Assembly (NCBI GenBank): GCA_017452265.1
Contig: JAFTMS010000033.1
Span: 1-64,000, forward strand
DNA: 64,000 nt
Direction of reading: 5' to 3'
From: Bacteroidales bacterium
GTDB taxonomy: Bacteria > Bacteroidota > Bacteroidia > Bacteroidales > UBA932
Shown one piece after another: positions 43,513 to 53,500 of this stretch. The position numbers and the translations under genes are program-made. The stretch's first letter is position 1. The number at the start of each line of letters is the position of its first letter. Below the pieces are notes generated by a model. The model did not search any database. It saw nothing but the letters and a program-made list of their open reading frames with translations, and was not told the origin of the DNA.

Positions 43513-44421
43513 TTATTCTGTCTTTATATACATCTGTGCGGCCTTTGCAAGCTCTTGCGCCACGGCTTCCCGGACCGGTTCCGGCGAGAGGACCTCAAGC
43601 CTGCTTCCGTATTTGCAGAACTCCATGATGAGGTTGTCGTTCGGGCATACGAATATGCTGAACGTCACGGAATCCCCGTCTGAGGATATCTCCGTCTGGC
43701 TGCGGTGGATGGGCAGGTCACGGAGGAAACGTGCCTCCGTCTGCGATGTCCTGAATGTGATCTTCTGCCCCGGGCCTTCGGGAAGGTATATGCCGAAACT
43801 GGTGGCGAACAGCTCGTCCACATCGAAGCCCTTCTTCATGCGGAAGGTCCTGTCCGTTATTTCAAGACTCATCACCCTGTCCAGACCGTAAACGCGCATG
43901 GCCTCTCTCTCGACGCAGTATGCGACTATGTACCAGCGCTTTGCAAATTCCTTTACGGCATACGGACGAAGGGTGTAGCGGCTTTCCTGCGAGCTTGTGT
44001 ATTTCCTGTATCCGATTATGATCTCATGCCCTTCAGTCATGGCTTCCATGACGTTCGTCAGGTAGCTGTGGCCCGAAGGTATGTCCTCCACCGATACTCT
44101 TCCGGAGAGCCTTTCCTTGCCGAGCGATAGCATGTTGCTGACCGTGAACGTGTTTATGAGCCATGCCGCGTTGGCATTCTCATCCGACACATCTTCCGAA
44201 TATTCGATGTAATAGCGGTTCGTGCTGCGGTCACAGCCTATCTTTATGCCGAACACCTCCTCGATGCTGATACGGTGGTTGTTGAATGTGCGGCGTGAAT
44301 ACGGAGTGTCGAAACGGTTCTCCCATCTGTCCATGATTTCGTCAAGGCTCAGTCCGCGCTCACCGGCACGGATAAAGGTCTGCACAAGCCATATATATTT
44401 CTTAAGCAGTTCTGTTACCAT
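43513..44421 (-). CDS. WYL-domain transcriptional regulator
   Basis: This 302-residue protein has an N-terminal winged helix (about 1-70, LDEIMDRWENRFDTPYSRRTFNNHRISIEEVFG) and a WYL ligand-sensing domain (about 125-210, LRPYAVKEFAKRWYIVAYCVERE, with a conserved WYIVAYC), then the WCX C-terminal domain. This class binds nucleic acid or nucleotide ligands and controls DNA-damage, CRISPR or stress genes. It starts 2 nt after recG stops. Its own targets cannot be told; operon partner recG hints at DNA stress. Confidence 0.85.
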   Translation of the reverse strand: MVTELLKKYIWLVQTFIRAGERGLSLDEIMDRWENRFDTPYSRRTFNNHRISIEEVFGIKIGCDRSTNRYYIEYSEDVSDENANAAWLINTFTVSNMLSLGKERLSGRVSVEDIPSGHSYLTNVMEAMTEGHEIIIGYRKYTSSQESRYTLRPYAVKEFAKRWYIVAYCVEREAMRVYGLDRVMSLEITDRTFRMKKGFDVDELFATSFGIYLPEGPGQKITFRTSQTEARFLRDLPIHRSQTEISSDGDSVTFSIFVCPNDNLIMEFCKYGSRLEVLSPEPVREAVAQELAKAAQMYIKTE

Positions 44422-44423
44422 CT

Positions 44424-46532
44424 CTAACTTATTTTGCTGTAATCCTTTATCTGGTATTTGTCTTTACGCAGTTCCTTCCTGAGGAGCTGGTTGCGGTCCG
44501 AGTGCAGCGTCGGATCCTCCTTCAGCACGGCGTCGGCGCAGTCCCTCGCGGCATTGAGGATGAGTCCGTCCTTGGCTATGGACGCTATGTTCAGGCTTAT
44601 CGGCAGACCGCTCTGCTGCGTTCCCTCGAGGTCTCCCGGCCCGCGCATCTTCATGTCTTCCTCCGCCAGTTCGAATCCGTTCTCCGTGGCGCACATCAGC
44701 TCGATGCGGTGGCGTGACTCCTTGCTCAGCTTGTGCCCCGTCATCAGTACGCAGTATGACTTCTCGCTGCCTCGCCCCACACGTCCGCGCAGCTGGTGCA
44801 GCTGGCTCAGCCCGAATCGTTCCGCGCTTTCGATGACCATGACCGAAGCGTTGGGCACATCCACTCCCACCTCTATCACAGAAGTGGCGATGAGTATGTC
44901 CGCCCTTCCTGCCGCAAAAGCGTCCATGTTGAACTGCTTGACGTCGTTGAGCTGCTTTCCGTGCACTACGGCTGTCTTGTACGGCGGAAAAGGGAAGTTT
45001 CTTATGATTTCTTCGGCTCCAGCTTCAAGGCTTTGATAGTCAAGCTTCTCTGTTTCGTTTATAAGGGGATATACGACGAATATCTGCCTTCCGAGAGCGA
45101 TCTGGTCCTTCATGAACTTATAAAGCGCCGGCCTCTTTCCGTCTGTTGCGTGAATGGTCTGCACAGGCTTTCTGCCCGGGGGCAGTTCGTCGATCACCGA
45201 CACGTCCAGATCCCCGTATAGAGTCATTGCAAGGGTGCGCGGAATAGGTGTTGCCGTCATCACGAGCACGTGCGGAGGTGCGCCGCAGGTGGATTTGCGC
45301 CACAGCTTGGAGCGTTGCTCCACGCCGAACCTGTGCTGCTCGTCTATGATGGCCAGCCCGAGATTTCTGAATATCACATTGTCCTCGATGAGGGCATGAG
45401 TGCCTACGATAATGCCTATGGAACCGTCCTCAAGGCCGGCATGGACTTCCCGGCGCTCGGACGTCTTCGAACTTCCGGTCAGCAGGGCGGAACGCACGCC
45501 TGTCGGCGCGAGGAACTTCTGTATGTTCTTGAAATGCTGCTGCGCGAGGACTTCCGTCGGTGCCATGATGCAGGCCTGATATCCGTTTCCTATGGCGATC
45601 AGGGCGCTCAGCACGGCTACCATGGTCTTCCCGCTTCCCACATCCCCCTGAAGCAGCCTGTTCATCTGGTGGCCGCTCTTCATGTCGTTGCGGATCTCGG
45701 TTATTACCCTTTTCTGCGCCCCTGTGAGAGGGAATGGCAGCGATTCGTAGCAGCGGTTGAACTCTTCGCCCACACGGGGCATCTGTATGCCGTGCTCTCC
45801 GCGGCTTCTGACGTATTTCTGTTTCAGAAGGGAAAGCTGCAGATAGAAGAGCTCCTCGAACTTGAGCCTGTATTTCGCCTTCTCGAGGGCCTGCATGTCT
45901 TTCGGGAAATGTATGTTCCTCAGTGCGAAATGTATCGGCACGAGTCCGCACTGCCTCATTATGTATTCGGGAAGCGATTCCTCCACGTATCCGAGGCATC
46001 TTTCGAGCGCCGTCTCCATCATCTTCGTCATCGCCTTGCCCGTGACCCCGGCGTTCTTGAGCTTCTCCGTGCTTGTGTATACACCTGTCATGCCTCCTGT
46101 CACCGTACTGCCGCTCCCTGCCACCGACACCGCATCCACCTCAGGATGCACGAGGTTCACGCGCCCGTTGAAGGCCGTCGGCTTCCCGAAGAACACGAAC
46201 TCGCTTCCGACCGTAAGCTTCTCCTGCATCCATTTGATTCCCTTGAAATACACCGTCTCCATCTCCCCGGAACCGTCTCCGATCCATACGCTCATCCTCC
46301 GCATGTCGTGCATCTCCACCCTCAGCACCTGCGCCCGTATCTGCACATACGCCATGTCCGGCCTCGCGTCCGCTATCCTCACGAACGAGCTTCTGTCGAT
46401 ATAGCGGAACGGGTACAGACGGAGAAGCTCCCCGGCCGTCTCCACGCCGAGTTCCTTCTTCAGCAGGGCCGCCCGCTTGGGGCCGACTCCCGGAAGAAAC
46501 TGTATGCTCATGTCAAGTCCGTCATGTCCCAT
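44424..46532 (-). CDS. recG: ATP-dependent DNA helicase RecG
   Basis: This is a roughly 702-residue branch-migration helicase for stalled forks. N-terminal wedge/OB domain (LPGVGPKRAALLKKELG at the start, VQIRAQVLRVEMHDMRRMSV), then helicase domains: Walker A LLQGDVGSGKTMVAVLSAL, DEQH box AIIDEQHRFGVEQRSKLW, TATPIPRT, VYPLINETEKLD and QLHQLRGRVGRGSEKSYCVL. ATG 46532 gives a 12-residue lead before GVGP. ATG 46511 (MSIQF) and TTG 46541 are alternatives. It is the first gene of the minus-strand operon. Confidence 0.93.
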   Translation of the reverse strand: MGHDGLDMSIQFLPGVGPKRAALLKKELGVETAGELLRLYPFRYIDRSSFVRIADARPDMAYVQIRAQVLRVEMHDMRRMSVWIGDGSGEMETVYFKGIKWMQEKLTVGSEFVFFGKPTAFNGRVNLVHPEVDAVSVAGSGSTVTGGMTGVYTSTEKLKNAGVTGKAMTKMMETALERCLGYVEESLPEYIMRQCGLVPIHFALRNIHFPKDMQALEKAKYRLKFEELFYLQLSLLKQKYVRSRGEHGIQMPRVGEEFNRCYESLPFPLTGAQKRVITEIRNDMKSGHQMNRLLQGDVGSGKTMVAVLSALIAIGNGYQACIMAPTEVLAQQHFKNIQKFLAPTGVRSALLTGSSKTSERREVHAGLEDGSIGIIVGTHALIEDNVIFRNLGLAIIDEQHRFGVEQRSKLWRKSTCGAPPHVLVMTATPIPRTLAMTLYGDLDVSVIDELPPGRKPVQTIHATDGKRPALYKFMKDQIALGRQIFVVYPLINETEKLDYQSLEAGAEEIIRNFPFPPYKTAVVHGKQLNDVKQFNMDAFAAGRADILIATSVIEVGVDVPNASVMVIESAERFGLSQLHQLRGRVGRGSEKSYCVLMTGHKLSKESRHRIELMCATENGFELAEEDMKMRGPGDLEGTQQSGLPISLNIASIAKDGLILNAARDCADAVLKEDPTLHSDRNQLLRKELRKDKYQIKDYSKIS

Positions 46533-46561
46533 GGTCTGCAAATCAAATCAAGCACGTAAAG

Positions 46562-46618
46562 ATAATAAAAATACTTGTAAGGCAAATAAAAATACTTGAA
46601 GTAAAATAAAATCACTTA
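46562..46618. repeat. Three tandem AT-rich repeats between recG and pdxA
   Basis: The unit ATAAAAATACTTG recurs at about 46562 and 46584 and, less exactly (ATAAAATCACTT), at about 46605, with a period close to 21 nt (two helical turns). It lies in the divergent region between recG and pdxA. Spacing on one face of the helix suggests a regulator-binding array; it could also be simple AT-rich promoter DNA. Confidence 0.45.
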
Positions 46619-46633
46619 TCCGTTAACTTTTAT

Positions 46634-46641
46634 TATATTTG
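46634..46641 (+). promoter_or_regulatory. -7 element of the pdxA operon
   Basis: TATATTTG is followed by GCAGGTTGTTTGCAGGTT, which has a direct repeat GCAGGTT. The same TATATTTGCAGGTTGT block occurs at the secA promoter at 50416. It is 57 nt before the pdxA ATG. Confidence 0.6.
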
Positions 46642-46698
46642 CAGGTTGTTTGCAGGTTAACAGCGCAAACCATCGTCAATTTCATAAAGGAAAGTCAC

Positions 46699-47781
46699 AT
46701 GGCAAAGAAATTAGTAGTAGGAATCACTCAGGGTGACGGCAACGGAATCGGTTACGAGGTGATCATCAAGGCCCTCGCCGACGAGCGTATGCTCGATCTC
46801 TGCACACCGGTGATATACGGTTCGTCAAAGATATTCGGATTCTACAGGAAGCAGATCCACAACATCGAGCAGGTGGGCACCAACGTCATCAATTCGGCGA
46901 AGGACGTGCACCCGAAGAGGATAAACATCGTCAACTGCCTGCCGGAGAACGTGTTCGTTGAGCCTGGCCAGCCGACGCCGGAGTCCGCCAAGTCGGCGAT
47001 GACCTCCCTCCACAGGGCCGTCGACGACATAAAGAACGGCTACATCGACGTCCTCGTCACGGCTCCGATCAACAAGAGGGCCATGGTCGGCGAAGGATTC
47101 GGATATACGGGCCACACGGAGTATCTGGAACAGGAGTTCGGCGTGGACGAGGTCGCCATGATAATGGTCTGCGACCAGCTCAAGGTGGGTGTCGTGACAG
47201 GCCACATTCCGCTCAAGGACGTTCCGGGAAGGATCACGACAGAGAACATACTCAAGAAGCTCCGCATAATGAAGTCTTCGCTCCGGCGGGATTTCGGAAT
47301 CGACGCTCCGAAGATTGCGGTGCTCGGTCTGAATCCTCACTGCGGCGACGGCGGCCTTCTCGGAGACGAGGAGCAGCAGATTATCCTGCCGGCCGTGAAG
47401 GCTGCGAACGAGGAGGGCATCATGGCGTTCGGCCCTTATTCTCCGGACGGATTCTTCGGCCTGGGAAATTACGCGAAGTACGATGCCGTGCTTGCGATGT
47501 ATCACGACCAGGGCCTCACCCCGTTCAAGGCGATAGCTTTCGAGGAAGGCGTCAACTATACGGCAGGTCTTCCTATCGTAAGGACGTCTCCGGATCACGG
47601 AACCGCATACGAAATGGCAGGGCGCGACATGGCGGATCCGCGCTCGATGATGTCCGCAATATACACAGCCATAGATATTTACAATCGTCGTGCGGATTAT
47701 GACGACCTTGTGGAGAACCGCATGCGCATAAAGATGCCGGATACTGAAATCAAGCCTCGCGGCGGAAGGATCATCGAGTGA
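46699..47781 (+). CDS. pdxA: 4-hydroxythreonine-4-phosphate dehydrogenase
   Basis: This 360-residue NAD-dependent enzyme makes the aminoacetone phosphate precursor of pyridoxal phosphate. Motifs: TQGDGNGIGYEVI near the start, VLVTAPINKRAMVG, YTGHTEYLEQ, VTGHIPLKDVPGRITTENI with metal-binding His, LGLNPHCGDGGLLGDEE and YHDQGLTPFKAIAFEEGVNYTAGLPIVRTSPDHGTAYEMAG with the catalytic Asp/His pair. The ATG at 46699 is the family-like start; 20 codons upstream are an unlikely leader. It heads pdxA-rnhA-rfbC-rfbD-like-OMP. Confidence 0.95.
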   Translation: MAKKLVVGITQGDGNGIGYEVIIKALADERMLDLCTPVIYGSSKIFGFYRKQIHNIEQVGTNVINSAKDVHPKRINIVNCLPENVFVEPGQPTPESAKSAMTSLHRAVDDIKNGYIDVLVTAPINKRAMVGEGFGYTGHTEYLEQEFGVDEVAMIMVCDQLKVGVVTGHIPLKDVPGRITTENILKKLRIMKSSLRRDFGIDAPKIAVLGLNPHCGDGGLLGDEEQQIILPAVKAANEEGIMAFGPYSPDGFFGLGNYAKYDAVLAMYHDQGLTPFKAIAFEEGVNYTAGLPIVRTSPDHGTAYEMAGRDMADPRSMMSAIYTAIDIYNRRADYDDLVENRMRIKMPDTEIKPRGGRIIE

Positions 47782-48293
47782 TGGCGGAGAATTCCCAGCA
47801 GGCAAGGCCGCCCATATTCCTTTATACGGACGGCGCTTCGAGCGGCAATCCCGGCCCCGGAGGCTATGGTGTCGTGCTGAAATGTGCCGGCCGTGTCATG
47901 GAGATGTCAGAGGGCTTCAGCCTTACGACCAACAACAGGATGGAGCTTCTGGCCGTGATAAAGGGACTGGAGGCCATCAGATGGCAGAATGCGGAGGTGC
48001 ATGTCTACAGCGATTCGTCCTATGTGGTGAACGCCATAAACAAGGGCTGGCTGGAGGGATGGATACGCAAGGGCTTCGCTAAGGTGAAGAATCCTGATCT
48101 GTGGATGCGTTTCGCGCCGCTGATGCATAAGCACAGGGTGGCATTCCATTGGATAAAGGGTCATGCGGGCCATCCGGAGAACGAACGGTGCGATGCCCTG
48201 GCCGTCGCTGCGGGAGCGGGCGCGGTCGCCGCAGGAAGGCAGCTTCCGCCCGACCCGGGTTATAAACCAGATGAAAACAACGTATTGATATGA
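47781..48293 (+). CDS. rnhA: Ribonuclease HI
   Basis: This 170-residue RNase H has the acidic quartet: Asp in LYTDGASSGNPGPGGYG (about 15), Glu in NNRMELLAVIKGLEAI (about 55), Asp in VYSDSSYVVNAINKGW (about 77) and Asp in HPENERCDALAV (about 138). HWIKGHAGHPENE is the basic/His loop. It removes RNA from RNA-DNA hybrids. A short C-terminal tail (about 25 residues, Gly/Ala/Pro-rich) extends beyond the fold. The ATG overlaps the pdxA stop by 1 nt. Confidence 0.95.
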   Translation: MAENSQQARPPIFLYTDGASSGNPGPGGYGVVLKCAGRVMEMSEGFSLTTNNRMELLAVIKGLEAIRWQNAEVHVYSDSSYVVNAINKGWLEGWIRKGFAKVKNPDLWMRFAPLMHKHRVAFHWIKGHAGHPENERCDALAVAAGAGAVAAGRQLPPDPGYKPDENNVLI

Positions 48294-48853
48294 ATGTAAT
48301 TAAGACGGAAATACCTGGCGTCGTGATAATCGAGCCAAGGATATTCGGAGACAGCAGAGGCTATTTCTTCGAATCTTTTTCAGAGCGCGACTTCTGCGCT
48401 GACGTAAAGGAAGTCAGGTTCGTGCAGGACAATGAGAGCAAGTCCTGCTACGGAGTCATCCGCGGCCTGCATTTCCAGAAGCCGCCTCATGCTCAGAGCA
48501 AGCTGGTGCGCGTCGTGAAGGGACGGGTGCTCGACGTTGCGGTGGATGTGCGCAGAGGCTCTCCGACCTTCGGGAAGCATGTGGCCGTGGAGCTCACGGA
48601 AGAGAACCACAGGCAGTTCTTCATCCCCCGCGGTTTCGCGCACGGATTCGCGGTGCTGAGCGATGAGGCCGTGTTCCAGTACAAGTGCGACAACTACTAT
48701 GCTCCTCAGAGCGAGGGCGCGATAGCCTGGGACGACCCCGACCTCGGAATCGACTGGGGTGTGCCGGCGGACAAGGCCATCCTTTCGGGGAAGGATCTGA
48801 AGCATCCGCGCCTGAAGGATGCACAATGGCTTTTTGAGTATAACGAAGAATAG
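48290..48853 (+). CDS. rfbC: dTDP-4-dehydrorhamnose 3,5-epimerase
   Basis: This 187-residue cupin epimerises dTDP-4-dehydro-6-deoxyglucose at C3 and C5 in dTDP-L-rhamnose synthesis. Motifs: FGDSRGYFFESFSERDF, VRFVQDNESKSCYGVIRGLHFQKPPHAQSKLVRV with the catalytic His, VVKGRVLDVAVDVRRGSPTFGKH, FIPRGFAHGFAVLSDEAVFQYKCDNYYAPQSEG. It overlaps rnhA by 4 nt. rfbA and rfbB are not beside it in this window; an rfbB fragment lies at 57.1 kb. Confidence 0.95.
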   Translation: MNVIKTEIPGVVIIEPRIFGDSRGYFFESFSERDFCADVKEVRFVQDNESKSCYGVIRGLHFQKPPHAQSKLVRVVKGRVLDVAVDVRRGSPTFGKHVAVELTEENHRQFFIPRGFAHGFAVLSDEAVFQYKCDNYYAPQSEGAIAWDDPDLGIDWGVPADKAILSGKDLKHPRLKDAQWLFEYNEE

Positions 48854-48861
48854 ATACCGAC

Positions 48862-49614
48862 ATGAACATCTTGATGACAGGCTGCGGCGGACAGCCGGGA
48901 CGTGAACTGGTCAGGGCATCACACGGCTACGACCATACCTATATATATACATGCGGCGACGGTCTCTTCGCATTGGATGTCACCGATGCTTCGGCTGTGG
49001 AGAGGCTTGTCATGGAGAACGGAGTCGATGTCATCATCAGCTGCGGTGAAGATACCTGCGGAATCCGCATCCTCGCCGGTGCGGCTGCAAAGACCGGAGC
49101 CCTTCTCATGCTGGTGTCTGCGGCCGGGGATTCCGAAGCCGGGCAGGCGGTCATGGATTCGGGATGCAGGTACATGATCTTCCGCACCTCATGGCTCTAC
49201 GGCGACGGAGCGGACAGCCCGCTGAAGGCCCTCGCGGACAAGACGGCCTCCGTGCCGGTTCTGGACGTCCCGTGTGACCGTATAGGCTCGCCGACGTATG
49301 TCCCGGATCTTGCCGACGCCATCTTCGCGGTGATAGAGAGCGGAAAACTGGACCGTACCGGTGTGTACGACGTCACGGACGAAGGCGTGTGCTCGTGTTA
49401 CGACTTCGTGAAGGAGGCCTGCGACATCACGGGCCATCTCTGCGAAATACATCCGTGCTCGGGTGCGGAGTGCCCTCCGTACTCCCGCGTGCCGCAGTCG
49501 GCGGTGTCCGACAATTCCTTGATAAGGAACACCTTCGGCATCATCATGCCGCATTGGAGGGATTCCCTTTCGTTCTGCTTGAGCAGGATGGCGGGAAAGG
49601 GCCTTCTTGATTAG
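48862..49614 (+). CDS. dTDP-4-dehydrorhamnose reductase-like protein, catalytic motif missing
   Basis: This 250-residue SDR-fold protein should reduce dTDP-4-dehydrorhamnose, as it follows rfbC by 8 nt. The NAD(P) glycine loop GCGGQPGRELV is at 8-18 and the strand IFRTSWLYGDG (RfbD-typical) near 108. The central YGKTKLAGE-type segment, which carries the catalytic Tyr-xxx-Lys, is not found: LLMLVSAAGDSEAGQAVMDSG sits where it should be. The protein is about 35 residues shorter than usual. It may be inactive or act in a divergent manner; a sequencing or annotation error is unlikely since the frame is intact. Confidence 0.75.
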   Translation: MNILMTGCGGQPGRELVRASHGYDHTYIYTCGDGLFALDVTDASAVERLVMENGVDVIISCGEDTCGIRILAGAAAKTGALLMLVSAAGDSEAGQAVMDSGCRYMIFRTSWLYGDGADSPLKALADKTASVPVLDVPCDRIGSPTYVPDLADAIFAVIESGKLDRTGVYDVTDEGVCSCYDFVKEACDITGHLCEIHPCSGAECPPYSRVPQSAVSDNSLIRNTFGIIMPHWRDSLSFCLSRMAGKGLLD

Positions 49615-49637
49615 TGAAACATTTAAAGAACAGTGAT

Positions 49638-50384
49638 ATGAAGAGATTTTCTATCTGTATTCTGGCGGCTGTCCTTGCGCTCGCCACATCGGCAGGAGCT
49701 TCCGCAAGAGGCTTCCGTTCCGGCGGAGTGGGGACCGGCATAAACTTCGGCTATCTCAATTCGGCCTACAGGACCGTGGACTGGGCCACAGACGAACTGA
49801 CCGACAAGAGCGGCATGAACGGCCTCTACGTGGGCATGAACCATGACGCCACCCTGATACACGATGCCCTCTACCTTGAGACGGGACTCTACTACACCTT
49901 CCTGAACGAGGCCAGAAGGGAGACGCTTACATTCCTCAGCAACAAGCTGATAGGCGACAGGACGGAGCATTATCTGAACCTTCCCGTGCGCGTGAAGTAC
50001 TCCTTCCCTGTGTCCCACTGGCTCAAGGTCTTCGCATACGGCGGCCCCACGATGTCCATCGGCCTTTCGTCGAAGCTGAACTACAGGACGAGGCTCACGG
50101 ACGACCAGGCAGCAAGGATATCATACAACTATTACAACGGCGACATCCAGTCCAAGAACATGCCTGAAGGGGCTCTGACGTGGTTCGACGACCAGCTTCC
50201 GCCGTCACAGTACAGGCGCTTCGACGTACTGCTCGGCGGCGCCTTAGGAGCTGAATTCTTCGACATGCTGGAAGTCCACATCGGCTATGACTGGGGCCTG
50301 ATCAACCGTAACAAGGGAGACTACGCCGAAGACTTCAAGACGAGGAGGAACCAGTTCTATTTCAGCGTCGGCCTCCGTTTCTGA
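49638..50384 (+). CDS. Outer-membrane beta-barrel protein (porin-family type)
   Basis: This 248-residue protein has a signal peptide (about 1-22, AGASARG) and eight or so amphipathic strands of an OMP_b-brl-type barrel, e.g. VGTGINFGYLNSAYR, ALYLETGLYYTFL, YLNLPVRVKYSF, WLKVFAYGGPTMSIGLSSKLNY, LGGALGAEFFDMLEVHIGYDWGL, ending YFSVGLRF with the C-terminal Phe used by BAM. No ligand is evident. ATG 49638 is chosen for the signal peptide; ATG 49614 adds eight residues. It lies just before secA but a separate promoter intervenes. Confidence 0.8.
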   Translation: MKRFSICILAAVLALATSAGASARGFRSGGVGTGINFGYLNSAYRTVDWATDELTDKSGMNGLYVGMNHDATLIHDALYLETGLYYTFLNEARRETLTFLSNKLIGDRTEHYLNLPVRVKYSFPVSHWLKVFAYGGPTMSIGLSSKLNYRTRLTDDQAARISYNYYNGDIQSKNMPEGALTWFDDQLPPSQYRRFDVLLGGALGAEFFDMLEVHIGYDWGLINRNKGDYAEDFKTRRNQFYFSVGLRF

Positions 50385-50391
50385 TTTGTTT

Positions 50392-50447
50392 TTTGGATAA
50401 ATCACAGATTGTCACTATATTTGCAGGTTGTCTGCGCCATGTGCGCA
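50392..50447 (+). promoter_or_regulatory. Promoter and leader hairpin of secA
   Basis: TTTG (50392-50395), a 20-nt spacer and TATATTTG (50416-50423) form the promoter. A CTGCGC/GCGCAG hairpin (50432-50447) lies near the RNA 5' end, followed by GCCTGCATTTTT. The TATATTTGCAGGTTGT block is shared with pdxA. Confidence 0.65.
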
Positions 50448-50504
50448 GGCGGCCTGCATTTTTGAAATACAAACCTGCATTTTGGAAAAATAAAAATATA
50501 CGAT

Positions 50505-53500
50505 ATGTCATTTACAGACGTTTTCAAGAAACTTTTCGGTACCAAGGCGGACCGTGACATGAAGGCCCTCAGGCCGACGCTCAACAAGGTGCTCGAAGCA
50601 TACAAGACCATAGACGCACTTACCGACGACCAGCTGAGGGAAAGGTGTCAGGGGCTTAAGAACAGGATTCAGGAGGCCATCGCGGCAGATGAAGGCCGTA
50701 TAGCCCGGATCAGGGAGGAACTGGAGCAGGAAATCCCGCTCAGTCAGAAGGAGGCTCTTGCCACTGAGCAGGACAAGCTCGTCAAGAAGGTAGATGAAAC
50801 GATCGAGAAGGTTCTCGATGAGATACTTCCGGATGCTTTCGCGATAATGAAGTCGACTGCACGCCGCTTCAAGGAGAATGAGGTCATATGGGTGAAGGCG
50901 ACGGATTTCGACCGTAACCTCAGCGCGACAAAGGACTTCGTGACCATAGAGGGCGGCTATGCTGTATGGAAGAACCACTGGATGGCAGGCGGAAACGAGG
51001 TCACATGGGACATGGTGCATTATGACGTGCAGCTCATCGGCGGTATAGTCCTGCATCAGGGAAAGATTGCCGAGATGGCGACAGGTGAAGGAAAGACCCT
51101 CGTGGCGACCCTTCCTGTATTCCTCAATGCATTGGCCGGCAAAGGCGTGCATGTGGTGACCGTGAACGACTACCTCTCCAAGCGAGACTCAGAGTGGATG
51201 GGCCCTCTCTACATGTTCCACGGCCTTTCGGTGGACTGCATCGACAAGCATCAGCCGAACAGCGACGCCCGCAGGAAGGCATACGCCTGCAACATCACCT
51301 TCGGTACCAACAACGAGTTCGGTTTCGACTACCTTCGTGACAACATGGCCACGTCCATGAACGACCTCGTGCAGCGCAAGCATCATTATGCCATCGTCGA
51401 CGAGGTGGACTCCGTGCTCATCGACGACGCACGTACCCCTCTCATCATCTCCGGCCCGGTGCCTAAGGGCGAGGATCAGCAGTTCATGGAGTACAAGCCG
51501 CTTGTGGAGCGTCTCTACAGCATGCAGAAGACCCTCGTGAACCAGCTTCTCAACGATGCGAAGAGGCTTATTGCGGACGGCAACGAGAAGGACGGAGGCG
51601 TGCTTCTGTTCAGGGCGTTCAAGGGTTATCCTAAATACAAGCCGCTCATCAAGTTCCTCAGTGAGCCGGGTATGAAGCAGCTTCTGCAGAAGGTCGAGAA
51701 CTACTATATTCAGGACAACGAGCGCGAAATGCCGTTCATCACCGACGAGCTGTACTTCGTCATCAACGAGAAGCAGCACTCTGTAGACATGACCGACAAG
51801 GGACGCGACCTCATAACCGGCAATCTGTCGGATTCCAACTTCTTCGTGCTTCCGGACGTGGGAGCGGCCATCGCCGAGGTGCAGAAATCATGCATGACTC
51901 CGGAGGACAAGCAGGCGAAGAAGGACGAGATCCTTGCCGATTTCGCCCTCAAGTCCGAGCGCGTGCACACGGTGAACCAGCTCCTCAAGGCCTACACGAT
52001 GTTCGACAAGGAGATCGACTACATCATCCAGGACGGCAAGGTGAAGATCGTGGACGAGCAGACAGGCCGTATCATGGAGGGACGCCGCTGGAGCGACGGA
52101 CTGCATCAGGCGGTCGAGGCCAAGGAGAACGTGAAGGTGGAGGCGGCGACGCAGACGTTCGCGACCATCACCCTTCAGAACTATTTCCGCATGTACCACA
52201 AGCTTGCCGGAATGACAGGTACCGCCGAGACGGAGGCAGGCGAGTTCTGGTCGATCTACAAGCTCGATGTGGTGGTGATCCCGACCAACAGGCCGATCGC
52301 CCGCATAGACCAGAACGACCTTATCTATAAGACGAAGAAGGCCAAGTACGAGGCCGTGATCAACAATGTCGTCGAACTTACGGAGCAGGGAAGGCCTGTG
52401 CTCGTGGGTACGACCGACGTGGAGACTTCCGAACTCCTCAGCCGTATGCTCCGCCTGCGCGGAATCCAGCATCAGGTGCTGAACGCCAAGCAGCACGCAC
52501 GTGAGGCCGAAGTCGTCAAACATGCCGGTGAACCTTCTACGGTGACCATCGCGACGAACATGGCCGGCCGTGGTACCGACATCAAGCTTCCGGACGAGGT
52601 GAAGGAAGCCGGCGGACTCGCCATCATCGGTACGGAACGCCACGACAGCCGCCGTGTGGACCGTCAGCTCCGTGGTCGTGCAGGACGTCAGGGAGACCCG
52701 GGTTCGTCAATCTTCTATGTGTCTCTTGAGGACAAGCTCATGCGTCTGTTCGGTGCGGAGAGAATCGCCGGAATGGTGGACAAGATGGGAATGCGGGACG
52801 ATGAGGCTCTGGAGGCTTCGATGCTCAACAGCTCGATAGAGAGGGCGCAGAAGAAGGTCGAGGAGAACAACTTCGGAATACGTAAGAGACTCCTTGAATA
52901 CGACGACGTCATGAATTCGCAGCGTGAGGTCATCTATACGAAAAGACGCAACGCCCTTTCTGGAGAGAGAGTGGAGATCGACGTGATGAACATGATGCAG
53001 GACACTGCGCAGATTCTTGTCGAAAAATCGGAAGGAATGGATTACGACTCATTCTCGGCTGCGGTCATGATGGCCCTTTCGACCGACCTCGGCTTCGAGG
53101 AGGACTTCTACAGCTCGGCCAAGCCGAAGGAACTGACGGAAAGGCTTCATGCACATATGCTTGAGACATATCAGCGCCGCATGGACGCAATGGTCCAGAG
53201 GGCTTATCCTATCATCAAGGACGTGTATGAGAAGCAGGGAGCCATCTATCAGAACATCGCGATTCCGATTTCGGACGGCCGCAAGATGCTGACCCTTTCC
53301 GTGAACCTCAAGAAGGCTTACGAGAATGAGGGCAAGGAGATTGCGAGGGCCTTGAGCAAGACCATCACCCTCTGGCAGATCGACGAGAAGTGGAAGGAGC
53401 ATCTCCGCGACATGGACGACCTCAAGCAGTCCGTCCAGAATGCGACATACGAGCAGAAGGATCCGCTCCTCATCTACAAGTTCGAGAGCTTCAACCTCTT

